Positions 22,292 through 34,208 of a stretch of DNA of 64,000 nucleotides are shown here, piece after piece (positions within the stretch are counted from its first letter, which is position 1; each line of letters starts with the position of its first letter). A model generated the notes under the pieces. The model saw nothing but the letters and a program-made list of their open reading frames with translations, did no database searches and was not told the origin of the DNA. Made by a program: the position numbers and the translations under genes. Source of the DNA: Oenanthe sinensis (taxonomy: Eukaryota > Streptophyta > Magnoliopsida > Apiales > Apiaceae); the NCBI GenBank assembly GCA_028671895.1, contig JAPMAC010000209.1:20234501-20298500 (forward strand), read 5' to 3'.

Positions 22292-23820
22292 TCATGTATG
22301 ATGAGTTAGGAAGAACTTTCTTGTATTCTTATTTGATTTCATTAATATTAATAAAAGACTTATTTGTTTTATTACGGGTTTTATCTGTTTAAAGTGTCTT
22401 AAATAAGATGTTCCATAGTTTAGAGTGAAGCTTCTAGAATTATAATGAGATTATAATAGTGAGATCTAGAAGATGATGACTCTTGACTTAAACAGTTCCT
22501 GATCATAGGATAACTAATTCGAAGTTAGTGAATCCGTAAAGATTGGTACATACTATGCTTGCTCCTTTAAGGAGGATGTCTGTTCTCATAGGCATTTGTG
22601 TGGTGACACTATAGCTAGTATGTAGGTGCTTATTAAGGAATAAGTTCACTGAACGTGACTCGATAAATTGAACAACTAATGGAGTTTACTCATGTGTCAA
22701 TAGTTGTTCACTAAGTGATAGTTGTGCAAGTATCCTTAGACTTGAGATCGTTAAAGTTATCTTGTATATAATGAACTATGTTTTGGTTTAGTCCTTAGTC
22801 TCAAGGACATCCATTAGGTCTATTCCGGGCATAGGGATTTGTGTATGAAGATAGTTAACGTCAATAGAGGATCCACCCCTTCCAGTATAGGAAGAGAATA
22901 TCCTATGTTATTCTTAGTATGCGAGTTCTGGAATCTCTGGCTAGAGTGAATGAAATTAGAAAGGAGTTTCTAATTTGCATTAATATGAACTTTGCATTAT
23001 GAATAAGAAAACATATGATTAAACTTGATAGGCTTGACACGAGTTCTATGCCTTGTATTTAATCGGGATATTGTAGGGTGGAAGGAATTGATTGTACGGT
23101 AACTAGTCACTGACAGGTTCTTGGCAGTGAATTCATATTATCCGGATAGTCGCGATATGTTGAGAAGCATCACTCACGATGTAGAATAAATATAATTAAT
23201 CAGTTAATTATATTTAATGAATTATTAGAATTCATATAAATAATAAATAAAAAGTTTATTATTATTTATTTCTACTACCGGCTTAATATTGAACCTACAT
23301 GGTCACACCATAAAAGAATATTTTCTTTGATGAAAAGATTTAAATTATGAGAGAGAGAATTATTTTCTAAATAGTTTAGAAAAAGGAAATAATGATTAAA
23401 ATAGTTTTAATTATTATTAAAGCACTTTATAAAATATGGGGTTTAATATAATAATATATATTGATATATTATTTATGGAAAAACCCTAGGATAGTCCTAT
23501 AAATAGAATGAGATGCTTCATTCTTGAGGGAGTGAACTTTTAGTTTTTGGAGAAAACACTAGCCTCCATCTCTCTCTCTAAAATAAGTTTTAGAAATTAT
23601 TTGAAGATCTTCATCAAAGGAAGAATTCTTGGTGGATACAGGTAGAGTACTTCACACTCTGAGAAGTAGCTGCTAGGATCTCTTGTTCACACACTTGGAT
23701 CGCTTTAAAGGTAAGGTTTCGATTCCATCTCGGTATTATATGATTATATGCGATCATATATATGGTTTTACGGCAAATAATTGTTATATCACACTTCCGC
23801 ACCTCCGTAAATTTCTTTCA
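22268..23820 (+). repeat. 5' LTR of A2
   Basis: TGAAAGTGTTTGTCC to TTTCTTTCA, 1,553 bp, followed by the primer site. A TATAAATA box is at 23498-23505. It differs from the 3' LTR by about 13 substitutions, and the 3' copy has a 13-bp duplication (TGAACTTTTAG unit near 31275). Confidence 0.93.
23498..23505 (+). promoter_or_regulatory. probable TATA box of the A2 5' LTR
   Basis: TATAAATA sits about 320 bp before the LTR end. The equivalent box is in the 3' LTR at 31244-31251 and in A1 at 3551-3558. Confidence 0.5.
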
Positions 23821-23821
23821 A

Positions 23822-23838
23822 TGGTATCAGAGCCAGGG
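23822..23838 (+). other. primer binding site of A2
   Basis: TGGTATCAGAGCCAGGG begins one base after the 5' LTR. It matches the copia site complementary to initiator tRNA-Met. Confidence 0.92.
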
Positions 23839-24380
23839 TATGCATATAGAGATTCATGTAAAAAATTTCAGATTTTTTGGAGCATGTATGGATTTATTAT
23901 GATTTTTGCAAGTTTATTTAGATTTAATTATGAATTAAATTCGAAATATTTTTGCATGAGATTTTGACCACTGATCTGGATTCTACAAGTGTTGTGGATC
24001 ATCTGGGTATTTTTTCATAATTTTCTGATGTATAGATTATTTGTTATGAATTTTTTAAAATTGTTTTAATTAAATTTCATGTAATAATTATGCATGTTGA
24101 AATGTATGGATTAATATTTGTACTAGGACCCTTGGCTGATCTGGTTATTTTAATCTGCTGTTGGATATCAAAAATGATGTTTTTATATTTTTTATATTAA
24201 TTTATTAATTAATAATTTATTAATTTATTAATATTTAAATATAGAGATATTAATAATAGTTAATATACGTATAAACGTTTATATATATAGTAACGGCTGA
24301 CTGGAGTAACTGCAGGATCAATTTTTCCCCTTTGCCAGCCGCGGTCACGCGCGCGTGGCACACAGACGAGGATATGGGGT

Positions 24381-24517
24381 GTTGCGCATTAAAGGAATGC
24401 GCAACAGTATCTGTTACGCATTTATGAAATGCGTTACAGCTGGTAACGCATACGGCTCATCCGTTACACGGTAAAATTGGTATTAATGGCTGTAACGCGT
24501 GTGATAAATGCGTTACA
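24381..24517 (+). repeat. array of four hairpins in the A2 leader
   Basis: 24381-24405 is a perfect 10-bp stem (GTTGCGCATT / AATGCGCAAC) with a 5-nt loop. 24413-24437 has 11-nt arms with one mismatch. 24443-24467 has a 6-bp stem GTAACG / CGTTAC. 24491-24517 has an 8-bp stem TGTAACGC / GCGTTACA. All are 25-27 nt and share a GTWACGCAT-like core. Confidence 0.85.
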
Positions 24518-25570
24518 CCCCTCCTGTCCACATTAAATTTGATTTTTGGGAGTTCCGTAACTCCGATTTGGGCGTGCAATATATCGTTGGATTCGTTTTT
24601 CCGAGACGGATTTAATGGAGTGGTCAAATAATTTTAATATAAAAGGTTTGAACTGTCCATATTCCCTAAAGTGTTTTAAAGCATGTATTAATTGTTTTAA
24701 TTGTTTTTTTTTACTATAATAAATCCATACATCATTATATCATTGTATGACATGATATTTCTTGCATGCTTACTTGTTTATTTAATTTTATATATGAGAT
24801 ATATGCCTAGATTTACCATGCGATGATAGATTTAGGTGAACCTAAATCAACATAAGGCGTGCTCTAGAAAATCTAGAATAGGAATCGTTTCTTGCCCTAA
24901 CAATAATATTATATATACAATCATGAGATTCTTGTGTTTGCGAAACACGTAATTAAATATGAATTTTCAATATTGAGAGAAAAGATGATTCTGTCTAAGA
25001 AAGGGGTATTAAGTGACGCCTCTTGACAATGCTCCCCCCGATCTAGGAATTATCCGATTATCGATTATTGGTTTGAAATATTTAATTTAAAAGGAAGAAT
25101 CTCTTTATAATATGATTATGATTGTTAAATAATATTGTTTAATTAATAATAGTTGATAATTATTTATTTATGAAATAAATAATCAGTTAACAAATTTTAT
25201 TAATTGATTAAATAAGATTTATTCGATTATAAAATAGTTAGGATGTGATCTTAATATTATTAATTATTGATTTAATTTAAGAAATTAAATTAAGGGAGAT
25301 ATTTATTTTCTAAAAGGGTTTAGAAATAGTATTAATAATTAAAAGAGTTTTGATTATTAATTAATTATTTGGTTAGTAATTGTAATACTTTATAGAAAAT
25401 ATTTAGTTGAAATTTGTGTCTATAAAATATGTGTAATTATAAACCTTATAATAAAAATCCCTCTTAATTAAAAATAATATCAAGTAGTAATTGACCAATG
25501 ACACAACAGGCTTGTGTCGGTCATAGCCTTCCAACATGATAGAAAATAGTTCTTATTTTTGAATCATTGT

Positions 25571-25874
25571 CGTTTCGTGCTACAGCCGAGGGCTTTGATT
25601 TCGAAATAAGAAATACTTGTCTATTACATATAGATGTATACAATGAGTTAGAATATAATAGTCGTTACGTGCCACAACCGTGGGCAGTTGGAGACTGATT
25701 CAGTTGTATGAAATGTTGGGTTAGACTTGACTTAGAATATTGAGTTTGTCGTGCCACAACCGTGACTCAATTATTCAAGAGGCTAAAGTTTTAATTAGGG
25801 AATGACATGAGATGTTATTGACAAGAGTTGTCTGCCTACTGAACATCACATGGCGTTTCGTGCTACAGCCGAGG
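25571..25874 (+). repeat. fourfold CGTGCYACARCCG repeat in the A2 leader
   Basis: Copies at 25571-25591, 25663-25683, about 25748-25765 and 25854-25874 share TCGTGCYACARCCG or ACGTGCCACAACCG. Copies 1 and 4 are alike, and copies 2 and 3 are alike. In copies 2 and 3 CCAC-AACC-GTG(G) could form a small stem-loop. Confidence 0.75.
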
Positions 25875-26075
25875 TTGTGTGATGGAATGTAGGATCCCTA
25901 TTCCCACTAGCATTATGAATGCTTAATTTTTCACTTAGAGGGTTGTATAAATTAGATAAACTAGCGGGAGCCACTTATGAATAAAGACCCGATTCATATA
26001 GTGTTTTAATAATGAAATTGATTATTTGCTAAGTGTTGTTATGTGTTTGTCATTTACAGATTTTAGATATACATC

Positions 26076-29000
26076 ATGTCTTCTGCACTATCACTACGAA
26101 GCATACTAGATGCTCACAAGTTGACTGGTCCAAACTTTGCTGATTGGCTTCGAAACCTGAGAATTGTTCTTAGGGCTGAGAAGTTGGACTATGTGCTGAA
26201 CTCACCAGTACCCAATGCTCCTGCCGAAGATGCTCATGATGATGAGCATGTAACTTACAGGAAGTGGATGGATGAAGCAAATGTTGCTCAGTGCATCATG
26301 CTGGCATCTATGAACTCTGAGCTGCAAAAACAGCATGAGAACATGGATGCTCATACCATTCTAGTACACCTACAAGAGTTGTATGAGGTACAAAGCAGGA
26401 CTGCTCGATATGAGATATCGAAGGAGCTATTCCGTTGTAAAATGGCGGAGGGATCATCTGTGAATGATCATGTGCTTAAGATAATCAATCTGATTGAGCG
26501 TCTTGGGCAACTTGGTTTTGTCATGGATGGGGAGTTGAGCCAAGACTTGGTCTTGCAATCACTCCCAGATTCGTTCTCGCAGTTTGTTGTGAACTTTCAC
26601 ATGAACAAATTGGATGTCAGCCTGCCTGAACTCCATAACATGTTGAAAACTGCTGAGTCGAACTTTCCCTCTAAGAAAGGTTTTGTTCTTCTGATTGGTG
26701 GTAGATCCACTTCCAAGAAAAGGAAGTGGAATCCTCCCAAGAAGAAGAAAGTAGGTGAGAAGAAGCCAGTTCCACCAAAAGCTGAAGACCCCAAAAGCAA
26801 AGCTGTTTGCTTTTACTGTAACAAGGTGGGGCACTGGAAGAGGAACTGTAAGGTTTACCTTGCAGAACTGAAGAAGAAGAAGGGTAGTGAGACTGCCGCT
26901 TCTGGCTCAGGTATGTTTATGATTGAAGTAAACATGTCACTAAATCAAATTTCTACTTGGGTATTAGATACCGCCTGTGGTTCTCACATTTGCAATTCAT
27001 TGCAGGGACTAAGGGATAGTAGGACTCTTGAGGAAGAGGAGGTTATTCTGCGGATGGGCAATGGAGCAAGAGTTGCTGCTGTATCTGTAGGATTATTTGA
27101 TTTACATATGCCTACGGGCAAGACTATTGTTTTAAATAATTGTTATTTTGTTCCCTCGATTGTGAGGAATATTATTTCTATTCCCATGTTAGACAAGGCT
27201 GGATTTTCATTTATTATTAAGAATAATGAATGTTCAATTCTTAGAGATAATGTTCTTTATGGTAGTGGTATTTTGAATAATGGTCTGTATGTATGTGACG
27301 TAGAGCATAGTTTACTACAAGTTGAACATACTAATAAAAGGAAAAGGGATGATGAAAATCTCACATATTTATGGCACTGCAGACTTGGTCATATTAGTGA
27401 AAATAGACTACGGACATTGCACAAGGAAGGGTTACTTGAACCTTTTGATTTTGAATCATATCCTACATGTGAGTCTTGTCTATTAGGAAAAATGACCAAA
27501 TCTCCATTTAGTGGACATGGAGAAAGGGCTGCAGATTTGCTAGGATTGGTACACACAGATGTATGTGGACCGATGTCTACGCAAGCCATGGGTGGTTTTT
27601 CGTACTTCATTACTTTCACAGATGATCGATCTAGATTCGGATATGTGTATTTGATGAAAAACAAATCTGAAGCCTTTGAAAAGTTCAAAGAATATAAGTA
27701 TGAAGTAGAGAAACAAACCAAACATAGTATTAAAACCCTTCGATCAGATCGAGGTGGTGAATACTTGAATGGAGAGTTTCTAGATTATCTCAAAGAAAAT
27801 GGTATAGTCTCTCAATGGACTCCTCCATATACTCTACAGTTAAATGGAGTATCAGAAAGGAGAAATCGAACTTTGTTAGACATGGTTCGATCCATAATGA
27901 GCTATGCAGATCTTCCAGTATTCCTATGGGGTTATGCATTGGAAACCTCAGCATATTTACTGAATAAGGTGCCTTCCAAATCTGTTCCTCAAACTCCGTA
28001 TGAGATATGGAAAGAAAGGAAACCGAGTCTTAAACACGCTAAGATATGGGGATGTCCAGCTTATGTCAAGAAAGTTGACCCTGATAAACTGGAATCTCGA
28101 TCTGTAAAATGTAGATTTGTGGGATATCCTAAAGAGACTTTAGGGTATTACTTTTACACCGATCATAGGGTGTTTGTCTCCAGACATGCTACCTTCTTAG
28201 AAAAACAGTTTATCCTTGAAGGAAACAGTGGGAGCAAAATAGAACTTAATGAAGTTAAAGAACCACAAACTACTACAATTCAAGAGGAAACACCTGTTCA
28301 GACTGAACAACCTTCTGTGGAACAGCCCATTCGTAGGTCAGAGAGAGTGTCTCGCCAACCTGAGAGGTATTATGGCCTTGTCATTGAGAATGACAATGAG
28401 TTAACAATCGTTAATGATGATGACCCAATGACCTATAATGAGGCTATAAGTAGTATTGACTCAGAGAAATGGCTAAGTGCCATGAAATCCGAAATGGATT
28501 CTATGTATACCAACCAAGTATGGACTTTGGTTGAAGCACCCAAGGATGTGAAACCTGTAGGGTACAAATGGATATACAAAAGAAAGATTGGAGCGGAAGG
28601 CCAGGTGGAGACCTATAAGGCCAGGCTCGTGTCAAAAGGATTCAAACAAAGGCAAGGGATTGAATTTGATGAAACTTTTTCGCCTGTAGCCCTGCTTAAA
28701 TCAATTCGGATTTTGCTTGCGATTGCAGCTTACTATGACTATGAGATCTGGCAAATGGACGTGAAAACGGCCTTCCTCAATGGGAAACTTGAAGAGGAAG
28801 TGTATATGACACAGCCAAAGGGTTTTGTTTCCAAAGGGAATGAACACCTAGTGTGTAAGCTGCTACGAACCATATATGGATTGAGGCAAGCTTCTCGTAG
28901 ATGGAACATCCGTTTTGATGAGACAATCAAAGAGTTTGGTTTTATCAAAAACATAGATGAACCATGTATCTACAAGAAGGTTAGTGGGAGCGCGGTAACA

Positions 29001-29999
29001 TTTCTTGTGTAGTATGTGGATGACATACTTCTTATAGGAAATGATATACCGATGCTTCAATCAGTAAAAGTGTGGCTATCGAAGAACTTCACTATGAAGG
29101 ACTTGGGAGAAGCATCCTACATTCTCGGTATAAAGATCTATAGAGATAGATCTAGAAGAATGATAGGTCTTACCCAGGGTACATACATCGAGAAAGTGCT
29201 TAAAAGATTTAGCATGGAAAACTCCAAGAGAGGTCTCATGCCGATGAGCCATGGAGTTTCCCTTTCCGAGAAGATGTCTCCTAAGACAGCTGAGGAAAGA
29301 GAGCGTATGAGTAAGATTCCTTATGCTTCAGCAATAGGATCTATCATGTACGCGATGATATGTACTAGGCCTGATGTTGCTCATTCAATCAGTGTGACGA
29401 GCAGATATCAGTCCGATCCAGGTGAAGATCACTAGAAAGCAGTAAAGAACATCCTTAAGTACTTGCGAAGGACTAAGGATAATTTTCTTGTTTTTGGTGG
29501 TTCTGAGTTGATAATAGAAGGTTATACCGACTCTAGTTTTCAATCAGAATGTGATGATAGCAAATCTATGTCAGGGTACGTGTTTACTCTGAATGGTGGT
29601 GCGATTAGTTGGAAGAGTTCCAAACAGTCTACAACGGCTGACTCCACAGCGGAAGCAGAGTATATAGCTGCAAGTGAGGCTGCAAAAGAAGCCGTTTGGA
29701 TGAGGAAATTTGTTTCTGGGTTGGGAGTTGTTCCTAGTGTTGAGGAGCCTATTGTATTGTATTGTGATAACAATGCAGCAATAGCACAAGCCAAGGAACC
29801 TAGGTCTCATAAAAATTCCAAACATGTTTTGCGGCGCTTTCATTTGATTAGGGAGATCATAGAAAGGGGAGATGTCAAAATAGAGAGAGTTGACACACAT
29901 AAAAACATAACAGACCCACTTACAAAGCCGTTGTCTCAGATTCTTTTTGATCGTCATAAAAGGAAGATGGGTATTACATACCAGGGTAATTGGCTTTAG
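26076..29999 (+). pseudogene. gag-pol: gag-pol polyprotein of A2, two nonsense codons
   Basis: A single frame of 1,308 codons from ATG 26076, broken only by TAG at 29010-29012 and 29433-29435. Domains in order are the gag (UBN2-type) region to about residue 200, a CCHC zinc knuckle (CFYCNKVGHWKRNC) from residue 245, and a protease LDTACGSH with Asp298. The pre-integrase HHCC region is at 433-470. The integrase has Asp495, Asp558 and Glu594 in correct DX35E spacing. RT has YVDD at codons 980-983, then RNase H. The first stop is the codon directly before YVDD. The second replaces a Trp codon of the RT-RNase H link. Apart from these the polyprotein looks intact, which fits the low LTR divergence. 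Confidence 0.94.
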
Positions 30000-30000
30000 T

Positions 30001-30013
30001 TCAAGTGGGAGAT
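30001..30013 (+). other. polypurine tract of A2
   Basis: TCAAGTGGGAGAT lies between the gag-pol stop and the 3' LTR, as in A1. Confidence 0.8.
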
Positions 30014-31579
30014 TGAAAGTGTTTGTCCTAAATCCAATCATGTATGATGAGTTAGGAAGAACTTTCTTGTATTCTTATTTGATTTCATTAATATTAATAA
30101 AAGACTTATTTGTTTTATTACGGGCTTTATCTGTTTAAAGTGTCTTAAATAAGATGTTCCATAGTTTAGAGTGAAGCTTCTAGAATTATAATGAGATTAT
30201 AATAGTGAGATCTAGAAGATGATGACTCTTGACTTAAACAGTTCCTGATCATAGGATAACTAATTCGAAGTTAGTGAATCCGCAAAGATTGGTACATACT
30301 ATGCTTGCTCCTTTAAGGAGGATGTCTGTTCTCATAGGCATTTGTGTGGTGACACTATAGCTAGTATGTAGGTGCTTATTAAGGAATAAGTTCACTGAAC
30401 GTGACTCGATAAATTGAACAACTAATGGAGTTTACTCATGTGTCAATAGTTGTTCACTAAGTGATAGTTGTGCAAGTATCCTTAGACTTGAGATCGTTAA
30501 AGTTATCTTGTATATAATGAACTATGTTTTGGTTTAGTCCTTAGTCTCAAGGACATCCATTAGGTCTATTCCGAGCATAGGGATTTGTGTATGAAGATAG
30601 TTAACGTCAATAGAGGATCCACCACTTCCAGTATAGGAAGAGAATATCCTATGTTATTCTTAGTATGCGAGTTCTGGAATCTCTGGCCAGAGTGAATGAA
30701 ATTAGAAAGGAGTTTCTAATTTGCATTAATATGAACTTTGCATTATGAATAAGAAAACATATGATTAAAGTTGATAGGCTTGACACGAGTTCCATGCCTT
30801 GTATTTAATCGGGATATTGTAGGGTGGAAGGAATTGATTGTACGGTAACTAGTCACTGACAAGTTCTTGGCAATGAATTCATATTATCCGGATAGTCGCG
30901 ATATGTTGAGAAGCATCACTCACGATGTAGAATAAATATAATTAATCAGTTAATTATATTTAATGAATTATTAGAATTCATATAAATAATAAATAAAAAG
31001 TTTATTATTATTTATTTCTACTACCGGCTTAATATTGAACCTACATGGTCACACCATAAAAGAATATTTTCTTTGATGAAAAGATTTAAATTATGAGAGA
31101 GAGAATTATTTTCTAAATAGTTTAGAAAAAGGAAATAATGATTAAAATGGTTTTAATTATTATTAAAGCACTTTATAAAATATGGGGTTTAATATAATAA
31201 TATATATTGATATATTATTTATGGAAAAACCCTAGGATAGTCCTATAAATAGAATGAGATGTTTCATTCTTGAGGGAGTGAACTTTTAGGGTGAACTTTT
31301 AGTTTTTGGAGAAAACACTAGCCTCCATCTCTCTCTCTAAAATAAGTTTTAGAAATTATTTGAAGATCTTCATCAAAGGAAGAATTCTTGGTGGATACAG
31401 GTAGAGTACTTCACACTCTGAGAAGTAGCTGCTAGGATCTCTTGTTCACACACTTGGATCGCTTTAAAGGTAAGGTTTCGATTCCATCTCGGTATTATAT
31501 GATTATATGCGATCATATATATGGTTTTACGGCAAATAATTGTTATATCACGCTTCCGCACCTCCGTAAATTTCCTTCA
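30014..31579 (+). repeat. 3' LTR of A2
   Basis: TGAAAGTGTTTGTCC to TTTCCTTCA, 1,566 bp. It is followed at once by the TSD GCTTT and by D pol sequence on the minus strand. Confidence 0.93.
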
Positions 31580-33545
31580 GCTTTGTTCCTTGTAACAATG
31601 CCATCTTCATCCAGTTTATTTCTGAATACCCACTTTGTGCCAATTATAGACTTGTTCTTTGGTCTGGGTACCAGCTTCCAGACTTTTTGTCTGTCAAATT
31701 GATTGAGTCTTCTTGCATAGCAATGACCCAATCTGGATCTTCTAATGCTTCTTCTACTTTCTTTGGCTCTATCTCTGAGAGAAAACCAGAGAATAAACAT
31801 TCATTTTGAGAAGTACGTCTAGTTTGAACTCCAGCATCTGGATTTCCTAGAATCAACTCAAAGGGGTGATCTCTACTCCACACCCTTTGTCTTTGTCTAG
31901 GCAGATTTGCCCTGGAAGATTCAGTTTGATTATTATTGTAGTGCTGGGTCCTGCTAGTTGATCCTTGAGTTGCTCCCCCTGAGCTGCTGCTTTATTGAGA
32001 ATGAGATTCTCTGCCACTACTAGTAGTTTATGTGAATCTTCCACTGATTCCACTACTAGGGTCAGAATCATCATTGTTGTTATTCTCATTTGGGGCCTGA
32101 TTTCCTGTCGCAGCTTCAGGTTCTATTTCACTTTCATCTGAGTTCATATTTTCAAACTGCAGAGTTTCAGTGTCGTCTGTTCTTTATAGACTTGGGAGCT
32201 TGAGATCATCGAAAGTTACATTCATGCTTTCAATGACCTTTTTATGTTCAATCACATAAACCCTGTACGCCTTAGATTCCAGAGAGTAGCCAAGAAATAT
32301 ACCTTCATGAGCCTTGGATTCGAATTTTCCTAGGTGCTCATCATCTTTCAGTACAAAGCACTTTGCTCCAAACACATGAAAGTATTTCAGTGTTGGTTTC
32401 TTGTTTGCCATTATCTCGTACGGAGTCTTGTCATGTTCTTTCTTGATCAGGGTACGATTCTGAGTGTAGCAAGCTGTGTTGACTGCTTCAGCCCAAAAGT
32501 ATAAAGGTAACTTAGCTTCATTCAACATTGTTCTTGCTGCTTCAACCAAAGTCTTGTTCTTCCTTTTTACTACTCCATTTTGTTGAGGAGTTCTGGGCGC
32601 TGAGTATTGTCTTGAGATACCTTTTTCAACACAGAATTCATTTAGGGTTGCATTCCTGAATTCTGTTCCATTGCCAGACCTGATTTTTCTGACAGGCAAA
32701 CCAGCTTCTACCTCTATCTTCTTTATGTGATCAATGATTATTTGAGGGGCTTCATCCTTTGAGGCTAGAAATAACACCTACGTGTACTTAGAGTAGTCAT
32801 CTACAATTACCAGGGCATATCTCTTCCTTGATATTGACATGACATTTACTGGGCCAAATAAATCCATATGTAAAAGTTACAGTGGTTCAGTAATGTCTGT
32901 AGAGTCTTTGCTTCGGTGAGATGCTTTCTTTGACTTCCTTTTTTCACATGCTTCACATAAACCTTCTTGACAGAATTCCATCTCAGGTAAGCCTCTTACC
33001 AATTCCCTCTTAACTAAAGAGTTCATTGCCTTGAAGTTTAGGTGTGAAAGTTTCTTGTGCCATAACCAACTATCCTCTGTTGAAGCTTTGTTGTAAAAAC
33101 ATTGAGCTTCGCCTTTGCTTGCAGAGAATAAGTCAGCTACAAAGAGATTCCCCTTTCTCACTCCTTGAAGAGCAATCTTCGTATCTTTCCTATTTTGGAT
33201 TGCACATCTTTCTTTCTCAAAAGTTACTTTGAAGCCCGTGTCAATGAACTGACTGATACTTAGAAGGTTGTGCTTTAATCCATCCACAAGAGAGATATTT
33301 TCTATGATAACATTTCCAATTTTCAGATTTCCATATCCCATTGTGAATCCCTTGATGTTATCTCCAAAGGTCACTGTTGGGCCAGCTTTTTCAATCACAT
33401 CTGATAGCAGGGCTCTATCACCAGTCATATGCCTAGAACAGCCGTTGTCGAGAATCCACATGGCACGCTTGTTCTTTGCTATACCCTGCATCCACAGATT
33501 GATTACTTTTTCTTTGGTACCCAAACTTGATTGGGTCCAAGAGGT
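31580..33545 (-). pseudogene. pol: D pol, protease, integrase and RT start
   Basis: On the minus strand the frame from 33545 gives a protease (WILDNGCSRHMTGD) and pre-integrase region to 32877. Integrase follows (32777-32184), then the link and the start of RT (31883-31585, with KLVPRPKNKSIIGTKWVFRN). Stops fall at 32877-32879 and near 32778, and frameshifts follow 32184. Two of the three integrase catalytic residues are changed: the second Asp is Gly (codon 32675-32673) and the Glu is Lys (32567-32565), at the correct 36-codon spacing. The gene continues beyond A2 at 22262. Confidence 0.9.
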
Positions 33546-34208
33546 TTAGTTGAATAAACAAATTTAGCTGCAGAAACTTTCTGATCCTTGTCTTTCTCAT
33601 CGACTGTGCCCTTGTCCTTTGGTTTAGCCTTGACAGGGATGTCTTTAGGCTTAGGGACATGGGCTTCTTTCCTAGTCTTAGGAGGACTAGCAGTCTTTGC
33701 TCTAACATGCTTTCTATTCATGTTCACATTTGTATTCATGCATGTACTAGATGAATTATTCATTAAGTTTATGTATGCAGACATGATGTTGAAAGTACAT
33801 GGCATGCATCCTACTTTACTACATGGTTGATGAGGAATAGACATGGCAGGCATGGCAGGCATATTAGAAGTTTTTTCTTTTACTACTTTTATCTTTTTGC
33901 ATGCATGCATAAGATGACCAGTAGAATTACAATTATTGCAAACTTTTCTAATAGCTTTGGGAGAGTAGACATAATCATTTTTCTTGTTAACACCTACTTT
34001 TCCATTTTTGTTAGCTTTCATTTTTTCATTCTTGTTACCTAAATCACTTATAATCTGTTCTTTAGGGTCTACAATTTTTACAGATTTTTTATGCAATTCC
34101 TTTTTACTTTCTTCCACTTTCTTCTTTTCATCCTCAGCAAGGATTTCTTCTTTCATTAAGATCTCCTCTTCGTTTAAGGGTTCCATGACAAACTTCTTAT
34201 ATAGGGGC
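33503..34208 (-). pseudogene. gag: D gag, 3' part
   Basis: The open minus-strand frame runs from the E insertion to TAA at 33503. It carries a Lys/Glu-rich segment, a second CCHC knuckle (CNNCNSTGHLMHAC, about 33940-33899), and a WVPKKK end. It is in frame with the 5' part across the E insertion when one copy of GGGGC is counted. It overlaps the pol frame (open from 33545), which is reached by a -1 shift. Confidence 0.85.

Larger units (their letters stand above)
23839..26075 (+). other. long untranslated leader of A2 (2.2 kb)
   Basis: No ORF of substance lies between the primer site and the gag ATG at 26076. The leader holds a hairpin array at 24381-24517 and a fourfold short repeat at 25571-25874. 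A leader of this length is unusual for copia elements and may carry packaging or translation signals, which is inference. Confidence 0.8.
22235..31579 (+). mobile_element. complete copia element A2 nested in D, TSD GCTTT
   Basis: Two near-identical LTRs (22268-23820 and 30014-31579), PBS, long leader, one gag-pol frame and PPT. GCTTT at 22263-22267 and 31580-31584 is the target duplication. About 13 substitutions in some 1,550 aligned LTR bases (0.8 percent by eye) make it the youngest datable insertion here. It interrupts the RT region of D. A 33-bp duplication at its left edge puts a second partial LTR start at 22235. Long LTRs and no extra ORF suggest an Angela-like clade. Confidence 0.93.
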
